Positions 1 through 7,527 of a stretch of DNA of 15,837 bases are shown here, one piece after another. A program made the translations under genes and the position numbers. Numbering within the stretch: position 1 is the stretch's first letter; each line of letters opens with the position of its first letter. Origin of the DNA: Abiotrophia defectiva_A (GTDB taxonomy: Bacteria; Bacillota; Bacilli; Lactobacillales; Aerococcaceae); the NCBI GenBank assembly GCA_963546405.1, contig CAUUNL010000038.1, positions 1 through 15,837 of the forward strand, given 5' to 3'. The notes under the pieces are model-generated. The model was given only the letters and a program-made list of their open reading frames with translations, had not been told where the DNA came from and ran no database searches.

Positions 1-102
1 TATTAAATCAGGATTTCTCAGTCAAAAGACGAACGTTCTTGTGAAATTCGTCCGACTTTGTGAAAAATGGTTAAGAGAGACCGTAAATTTCATGGCGCTA
101 AA

Positions 103-133
103 CCCTATTTATTAGTGTAACTAATAAATAGGG
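103..133. repeat. 31-nt perfect palindrome, left copy
   Basis: The arms CCCTATTTATTAGT (103-116) and ACTAATAAATAGGG (120-133) are perfectly complementary over 14 bp and enclose the 3-nt loop GTA. It lies 14 nt beyond the stop codon of the RpiR-type regulator, so it could stop or stabilise that transcript. However, only TTTAG follows it on the minus strand, which is a poor U-tract for an intrinsic terminator. A copy with the same outer 10 bp and the same size lies at 15712-15742. The structure is seen directly; the function is unknown. Confidence 0.8.
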
Positions 134-147
134 AAGAGCAGATAACG

Positions 148-1023
148 CTATTCCTTTAGACCTTGGCCTAAGCCACGACGGGTAATCTCGAAAATACGCG
201 AGGTCCCCTCTCTAAGCGCTAGGTTTTTTTCATAATCTTGGCTGAATAGGCAGGCATAGAGCACATCTAAGACATAGGTAATAGCCGCATCATTAACGAA
301 GGTGGCTATCTTGGAATAAAGTCGCTCGCGTGTGGTGATTCTCAGGGCTACATCGGCTAATTGTACCATGCTATTGTCGCCAATACTCGTGATAAGCACG
401 ATTGGAATTTGGCGCGACTTGAGCATTTCTACAATCGATAGTAGAGAGGTAGTCTCACCCGAGTAGCTAATCACCAAGGCACACTCATCGGGTTCCATCA
501 AAGTTGCAGCATACATGCCCTCTCCATAGATGGCATGAACATAGACTTGCTGCTTAATCCGTTCCATATTGTAACGAAATTCCTGGGAAAGGAGTAAGTT
601 ATTGGACAGGGCGAAGACATGAATTGCTTTGGCTTGACTCAAGCGACCCACGGCCGCTTGTAAAGTCTCATAATCCAAGAGATCCGCCGTCTCGCGAATG
701 GCTTCTTGCTCAATGGTCGCTAGACGTTTAGCAATTGTCAGATAATGATCAGTTGGTCCAAAAGGATAGTTAGCATCAACAGAGGCTGTCTGATTGGCTA
801 AATAATGAAGCTCAGCTAGGTAGGCCTTCTTGAAGTCACGCCAACCTGCATAGCCCATCCGCTGAGCCACCTTAACTATGGTGGATTTGGAACTATAGGT
901 CTCCTTAGCAATCTGTCCTGTCGTCTTAGACTCTAAGCTTAATTGCTGGCTCTTCAAATAATCCACAATCACCTGCTCGCTAGGGGAAAAAGTCATATAA
1001 TCCAAGCGCTCACTTAGCAACAT
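148..1023 (-). CDS. MurR/RpiR-family transcriptional regulator (HTH + SIS)
   Basis: A 291-residue protein with the two-domain RpiR layout. The N-terminal helix-turn-helix domain covers about residues 1-77, with the recognition region around TTGQIAKETYSSKSTIVKVAQRMG cut to its key part SKSTIVKVAQRMGY at 45-58. A C-terminal SIS sugar-phosphate binding domain covers about 110-255, with the signature SYSGETTSLL at 186-195. In this family the SIS domain senses a phosphosugar and controls an adjacent catabolic operon. The gene is divergent from the beta-glucoside PTS and 6-phospho-beta-glucosidase genes, so a beta-glucoside phosphate is the likely effector (inference). The start at 1023 has a good GGAGG ribosome binding site 5-8 nt upstream. 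A possible -10 (TATAAG, minus strand, 1041-1046) would put operator 1 over its -35, suggesting autoregulation. The exact ligand cannot be told from sequence. Confidence 0.9.
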   Translation of the reverse strand: MLLSERLDYMTFSPSEQVIVDYLKSQQLSLESKTTGQIAKETYSSKSTIVKVAQRMGYAGWRDFKKAYLAELHYLANQTASVDANYPFGPTDHYLTIAKRLATIEQEAIRETADLLDYETLQAAVGRLSQAKAIHVFALSNNLLLSQEFRYNMERIKQQVYVHAIYGEGMYAATLMEPDECALVISYSGETTSLLSIVEMLKSRQIPIVLITSIGDNSMVQLADVALRITTRERLYSKIATFVNDAAITYVLDVLYACLFSQDYEKNLALREGTSRIFEITRRGLGQGLKE

Positions 1024-1055
1024 GTCGCCACCTCCTCTATCTTATAGCCTAACTA

Positions 1056-1072
1056 GTGTGAACAGTGTTCAC
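1056..1072. promoter_or_regulatory. putative RpiR operator 1 (perfect palindrome)
   Basis: GTGTGAACAGTGTT at 1056-1069 extends into the perfect palindrome GTGAAC-AGT-GTTCAC at 1058-1072. It sits between the divergent regulator and PTS genes and overlaps the position expected for the regulator's -35. The 14-mer is repeated exactly at 1090-1103. Binding by the neighbouring RpiR-type protein is inferred from position and repetition. Confidence 0.6.
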
Positions 1073-1089
1073 GATTGAACCTATGATTT

Positions 1090-1104
1090 GTGTGAACAGT
1101 GTTA
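1090..1104. promoter_or_regulatory. putative RpiR operator 2 (direct repeat of operator 1)
   Basis: GTGTGAACAGTGTT at 1090-1103 is an exact copy of 1056-1069, displaced by 34 bp (about three helical turns). Its right arm is degenerate (ATT instead of CAC), so only the left half-site is intact. It lies about 30-45 bp upstream of the PTS -10, a position compatible with either activation or repression. Confidence 0.55.
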
Positions 1105-1130
1105 TTAAATGCTCTCGCCACCTAGCCGAC

Positions 1131-1139
1131 TGTTATACT
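1131..1139 (+). promoter_or_regulatory. extended -10 of the beta-glucoside operon
   Basis: TGTTATACT matches the extended -10 pattern TGN-TATAMT. No convincing -35 lies 16-18 nt upstream, which fits an extended -10 or a promoter needing an activator. Transcription would start near 1146 and give a leader of about 68 nt before the PTS start codon. Confidence 0.5.
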
Positions 1140-1164
1140 GTGATGGTATCATAAAATTAAGCCT

Positions 1165-1186
1165 GAGGAAAGCGTTCCCTTTCCTC
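1165..1186 (+). promoter_or_regulatory. leader hairpin in the PTS 5' UTR
   Basis: GAGGAAAG (1165-1172) and CTTTCCTC (1179-1186) form a perfect 8-bp stem with the loop CGTTCC. It lies between the putative transcription start and the ribosome binding site. There is no U-tract, so it is not a terminator. No LicT/BglG-type RAT sequence was seen. It overlaps the cre-like site, so the symmetry could serve the DNA site, the RNA, or both. Confidence 0.5.
1167..1180 (+). promoter_or_regulatory. cre-like site (CcpA catabolite repression)
   Basis: GGAAAGCGTTCCCT matches 12 of 14 positions of the consensus TGWAARCGYTWNCW; the first and eleventh positions differ, and the core AAAGCGTT is intact. It lies roughly 20-35 nt downstream of the inferred transcription start, where CcpA binding usually represses. 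Catabolite repression of a beta-glucoside operon is expected biology; the binding itself is inference. Confidence 0.5.
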
Positions 1187-1213
1187 CATTATAAAGCAAA
1201 AGGAGCGACTCTT

Positions 1214-3070
1214 ATGAATTATCAGCAACTTGCGCAAGCTATCCTCCAAGGGGTAGGTGGTGCTCAGAACGTTAGTCAAGTAACCCACTGCGCTACTCGG
1301 CTACGCTTCGTCCTCAAAGACACGAATCAAGCAGATACCCAAGGCCTCAAGTCCTTGTCTGGTGTTGTGGGAGTTGTTAGCAATGGAGGCCAGTACCAAG
1401 TCATCATAGGTAGCGATGTCCCTAATGTTTATCGCCCCCTACTAGAACTTGGTAATTTCCAAGCTGCCCCTCAAGAAGAACCTGTCCAAAACCAATCACT
1501 AGTAGCTCGCTTAATGGCTACCATCTCTGGTATTTTCACTCCTATCCTGCCCATTATCACGGCTGCCGGGATGATTAAGGCGGTACTCTCCCTCTTAGTT
1601 GTCTTCAAATTAGCCACCAATACTGACCAAAACTATCAAATCCTTAACTTCATTGGCGATGCCGGCTTCTACTTCTTACCTGTCTTCTTAGGGGCAACCG
1701 CAGCCAAACAATTTAAAACCAATACCTATCTTGGGATGTTAATGGGGGCAATTTTGCTCCACCCAACCTTTACCGCTTTAGTGACTGCTGCTAAGGAATC
1801 AGGCCAAGGCATCCATCTCTTCGGCCTGCCTTTTACACCAACTAGCTACTCATCAACGGTTATTCCTGTCTTACTAGCTGTTTTCTTCATGAGTTATGTA
1901 GAGCGTTTTGCCGATCGTATTTCCCACAAATCCATCAAATTCTTCTCTGTTCCCCTGATTACTGCCTTAGTGACCGCCATCGTAACCTTCACTATCCTCG
2001 GTCCAATTGGTGCTATTATTGGGACTGCCTTGGGTGATTTCTTCCGTTGGTTAGAAACTTTTGGACCATGGGTAGTGCCAACAGTCGTTGGGTTGACCTC
2101 CCCATTCTTGGTGATGACTGGGACTCACTATGGATTAGTTTCGATTGGTATTAACAACCGCATGACCATTGGCTACGACACCGTCGTCCAACCAGGTATG
2201 CTTGCATCTAACGTTGCCCAAGGTGGCGCAGCCTTAGCTATTGCCCTTAAGACTCGCGACACTGACAAGAAAGCCTTGGCCTCTTCAGCTGGCTTAACTG
2301 CTATCTTCGGCATTACAGAACCTGCCCTCTATGGGGTCACGCTGCAAAACCGGGCAGCCTTGATTGGGACGACTGTTGCAGGTGGGATTGTCGGTTTCCT
2401 ACTGGGAATCTTTAATGCCCGTAACTTCTCTGGCGGTTCACCAGGGCTCTTAACCATTACCAGCTATATCGGGGGCGATACCCTTTACTACCTATATGTT
2501 GCTTTGGCTGGTTTAATTCTCTCCGTTGCTATCGCCTTTGCGGTAACCTACGTTCTCTATAAGGAAGAAACTACCGATATTGCAGCAGACCCCTCAGCAA
2601 AAATCACTCAAGTTGAAACGCATTGTTTAGCCTCTCCTGTAACAGGTCAAGTCCTACCTCTCAGCCAAGTGAACGATGCTATCTTCTCCACAGGCATGAT
2701 GGGACAAGGCATTGCCGTCCTACCTCAAGATAACACGGTTCGATCGCCATTAGTAGGGGAAGTGGTCTCCATTTTCGAGACTAAACACGCTATTGGTCTC
2801 AAGTCAACCGATGGAGTAGAAGTCCTCATTCACATCGGTTTAGATACCGTCAATCTCAAAGGACAACACTTTAATATCTTAGTCAAAGAAGGCCAAACGG
2901 TTACCGTCGGAACTCCTCTAGTAGAGGTTGACTTCGCAGCTGTTAAAGCAGCAGGATACGATATCATCACCCCGCTCATTATTACAAATACTGATCAATT
3001 CAGCCAGGTCTTACCAACTAGCGATAACCAGGTAGTGCATGGCGAAGCCCTCTTGACCCTCAAACGCTAA
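1214..3070 (+). CDS. bglP: PTS beta-glucoside-type transporter, fused EIIBCA
   Basis: A 618-residue sugar permease of the phosphotransferase system that imports a beta-glucoside and phosphorylates it on entry. EIIB is residues 1-85, with the phosphocysteine C26 in HCATRLRF. EIIC is about 100-450, with many hydrophobic spans, GTHYG at 303-307 and the conserved GITEPALYG at 366-374. EIIA is about 470-618, with the phosphohistidine H540 in EVLIHIGLDTV. The order B-C-A and the length are usual for the BglP/BglF family. An open frame extends upstream to 1109, but ATG 1214 is preferred because AAAAGGAG sits 8 nt before it and EIIB homology begins there; the upstream part also overlaps the promoter. 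The 6-phospho-beta-glucosidase gene follows after 18 nt in the same operon. The exact sugar (cellobiose, salicin, arbutin or other) cannot be told. Confidence 0.93.
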   Translation: MNYQQLAQAILQGVGGAQNVSQVTHCATRLRFVLKDTNQADTQGLKSLSGVVGVVSNGGQYQVIIGSDVPNVYRPLLELGNFQAAPQEEPVQNQSLVARLMATISGIFTPILPIITAAGMIKAVLSLLVVFKLATNTDQNYQILNFIGDAGFYFLPVFLGATAAKQFKTNTYLGMLMGAILLHPTFTALVTAAKESGQGIHLFGLPFTPTSYSSTVIPVLLAVFFMSYVERFADRISHKSIKFFSVPLITALVTAIVTFTILGPIGAIIGTALGDFFRWLETFGPWVVPTVVGLTSPFLVMTGTHYGLVSIGINNRMTIGYDTVVQPGMLASNVAQGGAALAIALKTRDTDKKALASSAGLTAIFGITEPALYGVTLQNRAALIGTTVAGGIVGFLLGIFNARNFSGGSPGLLTITSYIGGDTLYYLYVALAGLILSVAIAFAVTYVLYKEETTDIAADPSAKITQVETHCLASPVTGQVLPLSQVNDAIFSTGMMGQGIAVLPQDNTVRSPLVGEVVSIFETKHAIGLKSTDGVEVLIHIGLDTVNLKGQHFNILVKEGQTVTVGTPLVEVDFAAVKAAGYDIITPLIITNTDQFSQVLPTSDNQVVHGEALLTLKR

Positions 3071-3088
3071 ATCGAAAGGAGTCTCCCT

Positions 3089-4516
3089 ATGTCTGCATTA
3101 GCAAATAATTTTCTCTGGGGCGGCGCAACTGCAGCCAACCAGATTGAAGGCGGATATCAAGCAGGTGGCCGTGGCCTGGCTTCTGTGGATGTAATTCCGC
3201 ACGGTGCCCATCGACTAGAAGTTATGAAGGGCACCTTCCCCTATCAAAACCTACCCTCTGATACTTATTACCCCGCTCACCAAGCAATTGATTTCTACCA
3301 TCACTGGGAAGAGGACTTAGACCTCATGGCCGAAATGGGCTTTAAGGCCTACCGCTTCTCTCTGTCCTGGTCCCGCATCTTCCCAACTGGTTTGGAAGAA
3401 GAGCCTAACGAGGAAGGCCTGGCCTTCTACGAAAAATTAATCGATGGCCTTCTGGAGCGTGGCATCGAACCCGTCATTACACTCTGTCACTTTGATGTAC
3501 CTCTACACTTGGTTGACCACTACGGCTCATGGAAGAGCCGCAAGGTCATTGATTGTTATGTCCGCTTCTGCCGGAGTCTCTTTCAACGCTTTGGCCAGAA
3601 AGTCACCTACTGGATGACCTTTAATGAAATCAATATGATCCTGCATCTTCCCTTTTTAGGCGCCGGATTAACTTTTACTCCAGATGAAAATAAAGAACAG
3701 GCTATATACCAAGCAGCTCACCATGAACTAGTAGCCAGTGCACTCGTCTCACGATTAGCCAAGGAATATAATCCGCGAGCACAAATTGGTTGTATGCTAG
3801 CCGCTGGTCAATACTACGCCCAAACCTGCCACCCCAACGATGTCCTCGACGCCTTAGAGAAAAATCGTCATAACTTCTTCTTCGTCGATGTGCAATCCCG
3901 CGGCTACTATCCAAGCTATGCGCTTAAACAAATGGAGCGTCAAGGTATTAAGCTTCAACTGGAGGATGGCGACTTAGAGATTCTGCGCGACAATACCGTA
4001 GACTTTATTGGTTTTAGCTACTACTCCTCCCGATTAACAGGCACCTTAGAGCAAGACACCGATTCAACTAGTGGTAACGTCTTCCCAACTCTCAAGAACC
4101 CCTATCTAAAACGTAGCGAATGGGGTTGGCAAATTGACCCTGTCGGTCTTCGTATTACGATGAATGCCCTCTACGAGCGCTATCAGAAGCCTCTCTTTAT
4201 CGTTGAAAACGGCCTAGGCGCTCGTGATACTGTCCAAGAAGATGGGAGTATCCACGATGATTATCGCATCGATTACTTACGTCAACACATTGAACAAATG
4301 ATTTTAGCTGTTGACTTAGACGGAGTAGAACTGCTCGGTTATACTCCTTGGGGTTGGATCGATGGCATTTCAGCCTCGACTGGTGAGATGTCCAAGCGTT
4401 ACGGCTTTGTCTACGTAGATAAGAACGACCAAGGGCAAGGTAGTCTCAAGCGTATTAGAAAAGATTCCTTCTACTGGTATCAAAAAGTCATTGCCTCTAA
4501 CGGCCAAGACCTGTAA
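3089..4516 (+). CDS. bglH: 6-phospho-beta-glucosidase, glycoside hydrolase family 1
   Basis: A 475-residue cytoplasmic GH1 enzyme that hydrolyses the 6-phospho-beta-glucoside delivered by the PTS into glucose 6-phosphate and an aglycone or sugar. Visible features are the N-terminal signature FLWGGATAANQIEGGY (8-23), YRFSLSWSRIFPTG (88-101), the acid/base E180 in TFNE and the nucleophile E373 in VENG. The segment SASTGEMSKRYGFVYVD at 428-444 contains the Ser/Lys/Tyr phosphate-binding group (S428, K436, Y438), which separates 6-phospho enzymes from plain beta-glucosidases. Length is normal and all catalytic residues are present. The start is set by AAAGGAG seven nt upstream. It is the last gene of the operon; a strong hairpin follows 43 nt after the stop. 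Symbol chosen by analogy with the bglPH pair of Bacillus. Confidence 0.94.
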   Translation: MSALANNFLWGGATAANQIEGGYQAGGRGLASVDVIPHGAHRLEVMKGTFPYQNLPSDTYYPAHQAIDFYHHWEEDLDLMAEMGFKAYRFSLSWSRIFPTGLEEEPNEEGLAFYEKLIDGLLERGIEPVITLCHFDVPLHLVDHYGSWKSRKVIDCYVRFCRSLFQRFGQKVTYWMTFNEINMILHLPFLGAGLTFTPDENKEQAIYQAAHHELVASALVSRLAKEYNPRAQIGCMLAAGQYYAQTCHPNDVLDALEKNRHNFFFVDVQSRGYYPSYALKQMERQGIKLQLEDGDLEILRDNTVDFIGFSYYSSRLTGTLEQDTDSTSGNVFPTLKNPYLKRSEWGWQIDPVGLRITMNALYERYQKPLFIVENGLGARDTVQEDGSIHDDYRIDYLRQHIEQMILAVDLDGVELLGYTPWGWIDGISASTGEMSKRYGFVYVDKNDQGQGSLKRIRKDSFYWYQKVIASNGQDL

Positions 4517-4559
4517 GCAAAACCGCAAACAGGCCTTTCCACTACTTCCCCTACTAACA

Positions 4560-4600
4560 AATAAGACTGGGACAAATGTCCCAGTCTTATTTTATTTTTT
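4560..4600. terminator. bidirectional terminator between bglH and uvrA
   Basis: AATAAGACTGGGAC (4560-4573) and GTCCCAGTCTTATT (4578-4591) form a perfect 14-bp stem with an AAAT loop. On the plus strand it is followed by TTATTTTTT, a good intrinsic terminator for the beta-glucoside operon. On the minus strand it begins directly after the uvrA stop codon (4592-4594) and ends in CTTATTTGTT, a weaker U-tract. It therefore likely serves both convergent units. Confidence 0.9.
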
Positions 4601-7420
4601 CAATAATGGTTTGAGGTACTGGCCAGTGAAGGAGCCCTTGACTTTGGCTACTTCTTCCGGTGTCCCGGTGGCGATAATCTGACCACCGCGAACCCCACCT
4701 TCTGGCCCAAGGTCGATGACATAGTCGGCGGTCTTAATGACATCCAAATTATGTTCAATCACCACTACAGTATTGCCGGCTTCTACGAGGCGGTCGATGA
4801 CCTCTAGCAACTTGCGGATGTCGTGGGCATGGAGCCCGGTCGTTGGTTCATCCAAGACATAGAAGGTGTTACCGGTCGAAACCCGCTGCAATTCGGCAGC
4901 CAGCTTCATGCGTTGAGCTTCCCCACCTGACAGGGTAGTAGCGGACTGACCCAGGCTAATGTAGCCTAAACCGACATCTAGCAAGGTTTGGAGTTTGCGC
5001 TTAATCTTCGGAATCGCGGCGAAGAATTCCACCGCTTCTTCAACGGTTAGGTCTAGCACTTCGGTAATGTTGAGACCCTTGTACTTAATTTCCAGGGTTT
5101 CAGAATTATAGCGACGGCCACCACAAACTTCACAAGGCACGTAGACGTCTGGCAGGAAGTGCATCTCAATCTTGTTAATCCCGCCACCGGCACAGGCTTC
5201 ACAACGCCCGCCCTTGATATTGAAGCTGAAGCGGCCCTTGTTATAACCGCGCAACTTGGCTTCATTGGTCTGGGCAAAGAGGTCCCGTATATCGTCGAAG
5301 ACCCCCGTATAGGTCGCTGGGTTACTGCGTGGCGTCCGGCCAATCGGGCTCTGATCGATGTCGATAATCTTGTCTAAGCTTTCGTAACCCTTGATCGACT
5401 TGAATTTACCTGGACGGGTCTTGGCCTTAGTCAGTTCCTTGAGCAAGGCCTGCTTGAGGATGGCATTGACCAAACTGGATTTACCTGAGCCCGAAACCCC
5501 CGTCACTGCTACAAAGCGGCCTAAAGGGAACTTGGCAGTGACATTCTGCAGGTTGTTCTCGCTAGCTCCCGTAACGGTCACCCAACCCTTATCTTCCTGA
5601 CGACGGCTGGCTGGTAAGGCGATTTTCTCCTGACCTGACAGGTATTTACCTGTTAAGGAATTTGGATTCTTCATGACCTCTTCTGGTGTCCCACATGCAA
5701 CCACTTGGCCACCGTGCTCGCCGGCACCCGGCCCAATATCGATAATATAGTCGGCTGTCATCATGGTTTCTTCGTCATGTTCCACCACAATCAGGGTATT
5801 GCCCAAGTCCCGCATCTGAGTCAGAGACTGAATGAGGCGTGAATTATCACGTTGGTGGAGACCGATAGAAGGCTCATCCAAGATATAGAGGACCCCACTG
5901 AGGTTGGAACCAATTTGGGTAGCTAGACGAATACGTTGCGCTTCCCCACCTGACAAGGAACCAGCCACCCGACTCAGGGTCAGATAATCTAACCCCACAT
6001 TATTGAGGAAGGTTAGGCGATCGGTCACTTCCTTGATAATGGGCTTGGCAATGACTTCATCTGCTGGGCCAAAGGTCAGGCTCTTGAAGTGAGCCAAGGC
6101 ATCACTAATAGACAATTCGGTGGCCTGGGCGATATTGAGGTCCCCTACCCGAACTGATAAGGCCGTTGGGTTGAGACGTTGGCCCTGGCAGGCTGGGCAG
6201 ATATGCTCGACCATGTACTGGCGCATGACTTCCTTGGTATAGTCGGAACCCGTATCGTTGTAGCGGCGTTCCATATTGGTAATAACCCCTTCAAAGACCG
6301 TATCGACCGTCCGCGTGCCGGTACCTGACATTGGGGTATAGGTGAATTTAAAACTGCGTCCGTCTTTGACCCCATACTTAAGGTCTGCTTGCTGGGACTT
6401 TTTGAGCTTCTTATAAGGAACATCCATGGGGATGCCCTCCTGCTCACAGAATTGGCGCATCATGGACATATAGTAGTTGGAACTGATTGGATTCCAAGCG
6501 ACAAAGGCCCCTTCTTCCAAGGTAAGATTTTCATCGGGAATAGCCAAGGCCTCATCTACCACTAGACGGGAGCCTAAGCCATCACAGCTTGGGCAGGCAC
6601 CAAAAGGCGCATTGAAGGAGAAGAGACGAGGCTCCAACTCGCCCATCTGGAAGTCGCCGTGCGGGCAGGCAAAGTGTTCATTGAAACGCAATTCCTGACC
6701 ATCAATGACATCGATGATAACATAGCCTTCAGATAGTTTGAGGGCGGTCTCCATGGAATCGAAGAGGCGGGAGCGGACGCCATCCTTGATGACGACCCGG
6801 TCCACCACGACGTCGATATTATGCTTGTTGTTCTTAGCTAGTTCAGGCACTTCGGTGACATCATAAACCTGACCATCCACTCGCACCCGGACAAAACCGT
6901 CCTTATTAATCTTCTCCAGGGTCTTCTGATGCTGGCCTTTTTGATTACGAATCAGAGGGGACAGAATTTGGATACGCGTACGCTCAGGTAGGTCTAGGAC
7001 CTGATTGACCATCTGCTCAACAGATTGGCGTTGAATAGGAATATGGTGATGGGGACAGTAAGGTACCCCAACTCGAGCATATAATAGACGCAGATAGTCG
7101 TTAATTTCAGTTACCGTCCCGACCGTTGACCGCGGATTGTGGCTAGTGGTCTTCTGGTCGATGGAAATAGCCGGGCTCAAACCCTCGATGGAGTCCACAT
7201 CTGGCTTATCCATTTGACCTAGGAACTGGCGGGCATAGGCCGACAGGCTCTCCACATAGCGGCGTTGGCCCTCTGCATAGAGGGTGTCAAAGGCCAGGGA
7301 GCTCTTACCTGATCCGGATAGCCCCGTCACTACCACTAGCTGGTCACGAGGAATCTCTAGGTTAATATTTTTTAAGTTATGGGACCGTGCCCCTTTGATT
7401 ACGATTTTATCTTTGGCCAT
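4592..7420 (-). CDS. uvrA: UvrABC system protein A (excinuclease ATPase)
   Basis: A 942-residue damage-recognition ATPase of nucleotide excision repair, which loads UvrB at lesions. Two ABC modules are visible: Walker A GLSGSGKSS at 33-41 and GVSGSGKSS at 641-649, signatures LSGGEAQR at 489-496 and 830-837, and Walker B YILDEPS and YVLDEPT. The main zinc finger C740, C743, C763, C766 is intact. In the first zinc module, C252, C276 and C279 are present, but the usual second cysteine is G255, with H254 beside it. A further CxxC pair lies at C408/C411. The frame opens at 7456, but ATG 7420 is chosen: AGGAG lies 8 nt before it and the upstream ATG falls inside the -10. It is a single-gene unit with an SOS-type promoter; uvrB is not adjacent here. 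Confidence 0.97.
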   Translation of the reverse strand: MAKDKIVIKGARSHNLKNINLEIPRDQLVVVTGLSGSGKSSLAFDTLYAEGQRRYVESLSAYARQFLGQMDKPDVDSIEGLSPAISIDQKTTSHNPRSTVGTVTEINDYLRLLYARVGVPYCPHHHIPIQRQSVEQMVNQVLDLPERTRIQILSPLIRNQKGQHQKTLEKINKDGFVRVRVDGQVYDVTEVPELAKNNKHNIDVVVDRVVIKDGVRSRLFDSMETALKLSEGYVIIDVIDGQELRFNEHFACPHGDFQMGELEPRLFSFNAPFGACPSCDGLGSRLVVDEALAIPDENLTLEEGAFVAWNPISSNYYMSMMRQFCEQEGIPMDVPYKKLKKSQQADLKYGVKDGRSFKFTYTPMSGTGTRTVDTVFEGVITNMERRYNDTGSDYTKEVMRQYMVEHICPACQGQRLNPTALSVRVGDLNIAQATELSISDALAHFKSLTFGPADEVIAKPIIKEVTDRLTFLNNVGLDYLTLSRVAGSLSGGEAQRIRLATQIGSNLSGVLYILDEPSIGLHQRDNSRLIQSLTQMRDLGNTLIVVEHDEETMMTADYIIDIGPGAGEHGGQVVACGTPEEVMKNPNSLTGKYLSGQEKIALPASRRQEDKGWVTVTGASENNLQNVTAKFPLGRFVAVTGVSGSGKSSLVNAILKQALLKELTKAKTRPGKFKSIKGYESLDKIIDIDQSPIGRTPRSNPATYTGVFDDIRDLFAQTNEAKLRGYNKGRFSFNIKGGRCEACAGGGINKIEMHFLPDVYVPCEVCGGRRYNSETLEIKYKGLNITEVLDLTVEEAVEFFAAIPKIKRKLQTLLDVGLGYISLGQSATTLSGGEAQRMKLAAELQRVSTGNTFYVLDEPTTGLHAHDIRKLLEVIDRLVEAGNTVVVIEHNLDVIKTADYVIDLGPEGGVRGGQIIATGTPEEVAKVKGSFTGQYLKPLLKK

Positions 7421-7454
7421 TGTCTTTCTCCTCTGGTTCAATCTTACCTTACCC

Positions 7455-7463
7455 ATTATAGCA
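7455..7463 (-). promoter_or_regulatory. extended -10 of uvrA
   Basis: On the minus strand TGCTATAAT is a perfect extended -10, with transcription starting near 7448. No good -35 hexamer is found at 17 nt; that zone is overlapped by the SOS box. The same nonamer is used upstream of dnaX. Confidence 0.8.
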
Positions 7464-7481
7464 CACTTAGTCTCCTAGGTG

Positions 7482-7495
7482 CGAAAATTTGTTCG
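7482..7495. promoter_or_regulatory. lexA box: LexA/DinR SOS box upstream of uvrA
   Basis: CGAAAATTTGTTCG matches the Gram-positive SOS box CGAAC-N4-GTTCG with one mismatch (A for C in the left half); on the minus strand it reads CGAACAAATTTTCG. It overlaps the -35 zone of the uvrA promoter, where LexA would block RNA polymerase. uvrA is a known SOS gene in Firmicutes, so sequence and context agree. Confidence 0.8.
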
Positions 7496-7496
7496 C

Positions 7497-7527
7497 AAAA
7501 AAAGCGCCGGCCTTCAAGGGCTAGCGC
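7497..7527 (-). terminator. intrinsic terminator of the dnaX-tag operon
   Basis: On the minus strand GCGCTAGCC pairs with GGCCGGCGC (one U-G wobble and one A-C mismatch) around the loop CTTGAA, then seven T residues follow. The left arm contains the tag stop codon TAG (7523-7521), so the hairpin overlaps the coding end. It separates the long operon from the uvrA promoter just downstream. Confidence 0.75.

Noticed and set aside
31..38. GAACGTTC near the left edge as a LexA site
   Set aside because: It has no 4-nt spacer between the halves, and no promoter or gene start is visible next to it.
1058..1072. Possible SOS box GTGAAC-AGT-GTTCAC
   Set aside because: The GAAC and GTTC halves are separated by 3 nt, not the 4 nt of the LexA site, and the motif is repeated in a sugar-operon control region beside an RpiR-type regulator.
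1109..1213. N-terminal 35-residue extension of the PTS protein
   Set aside because: It overlaps the putative promoter and leader hairpin, lacks a ribosome site, and EIIB homology begins at the ATG at 1214 behind AAAAGGAG.
1140..1213. LicT/BglG-type ribonucleic antiterminator in the PTS leader
   Set aside because: The leader has a simple 8-bp hairpin without the RAT consensus or an overlapping terminator with a U-tract.
5053..5343. Open frame of about 96 codons inside uvrA, and similar open frames within uvrA, bglH, holB and dnaX
   Set aside because: They lie within well-conserved genes in other frames, have no family features, and show composition expected of shadow frames.
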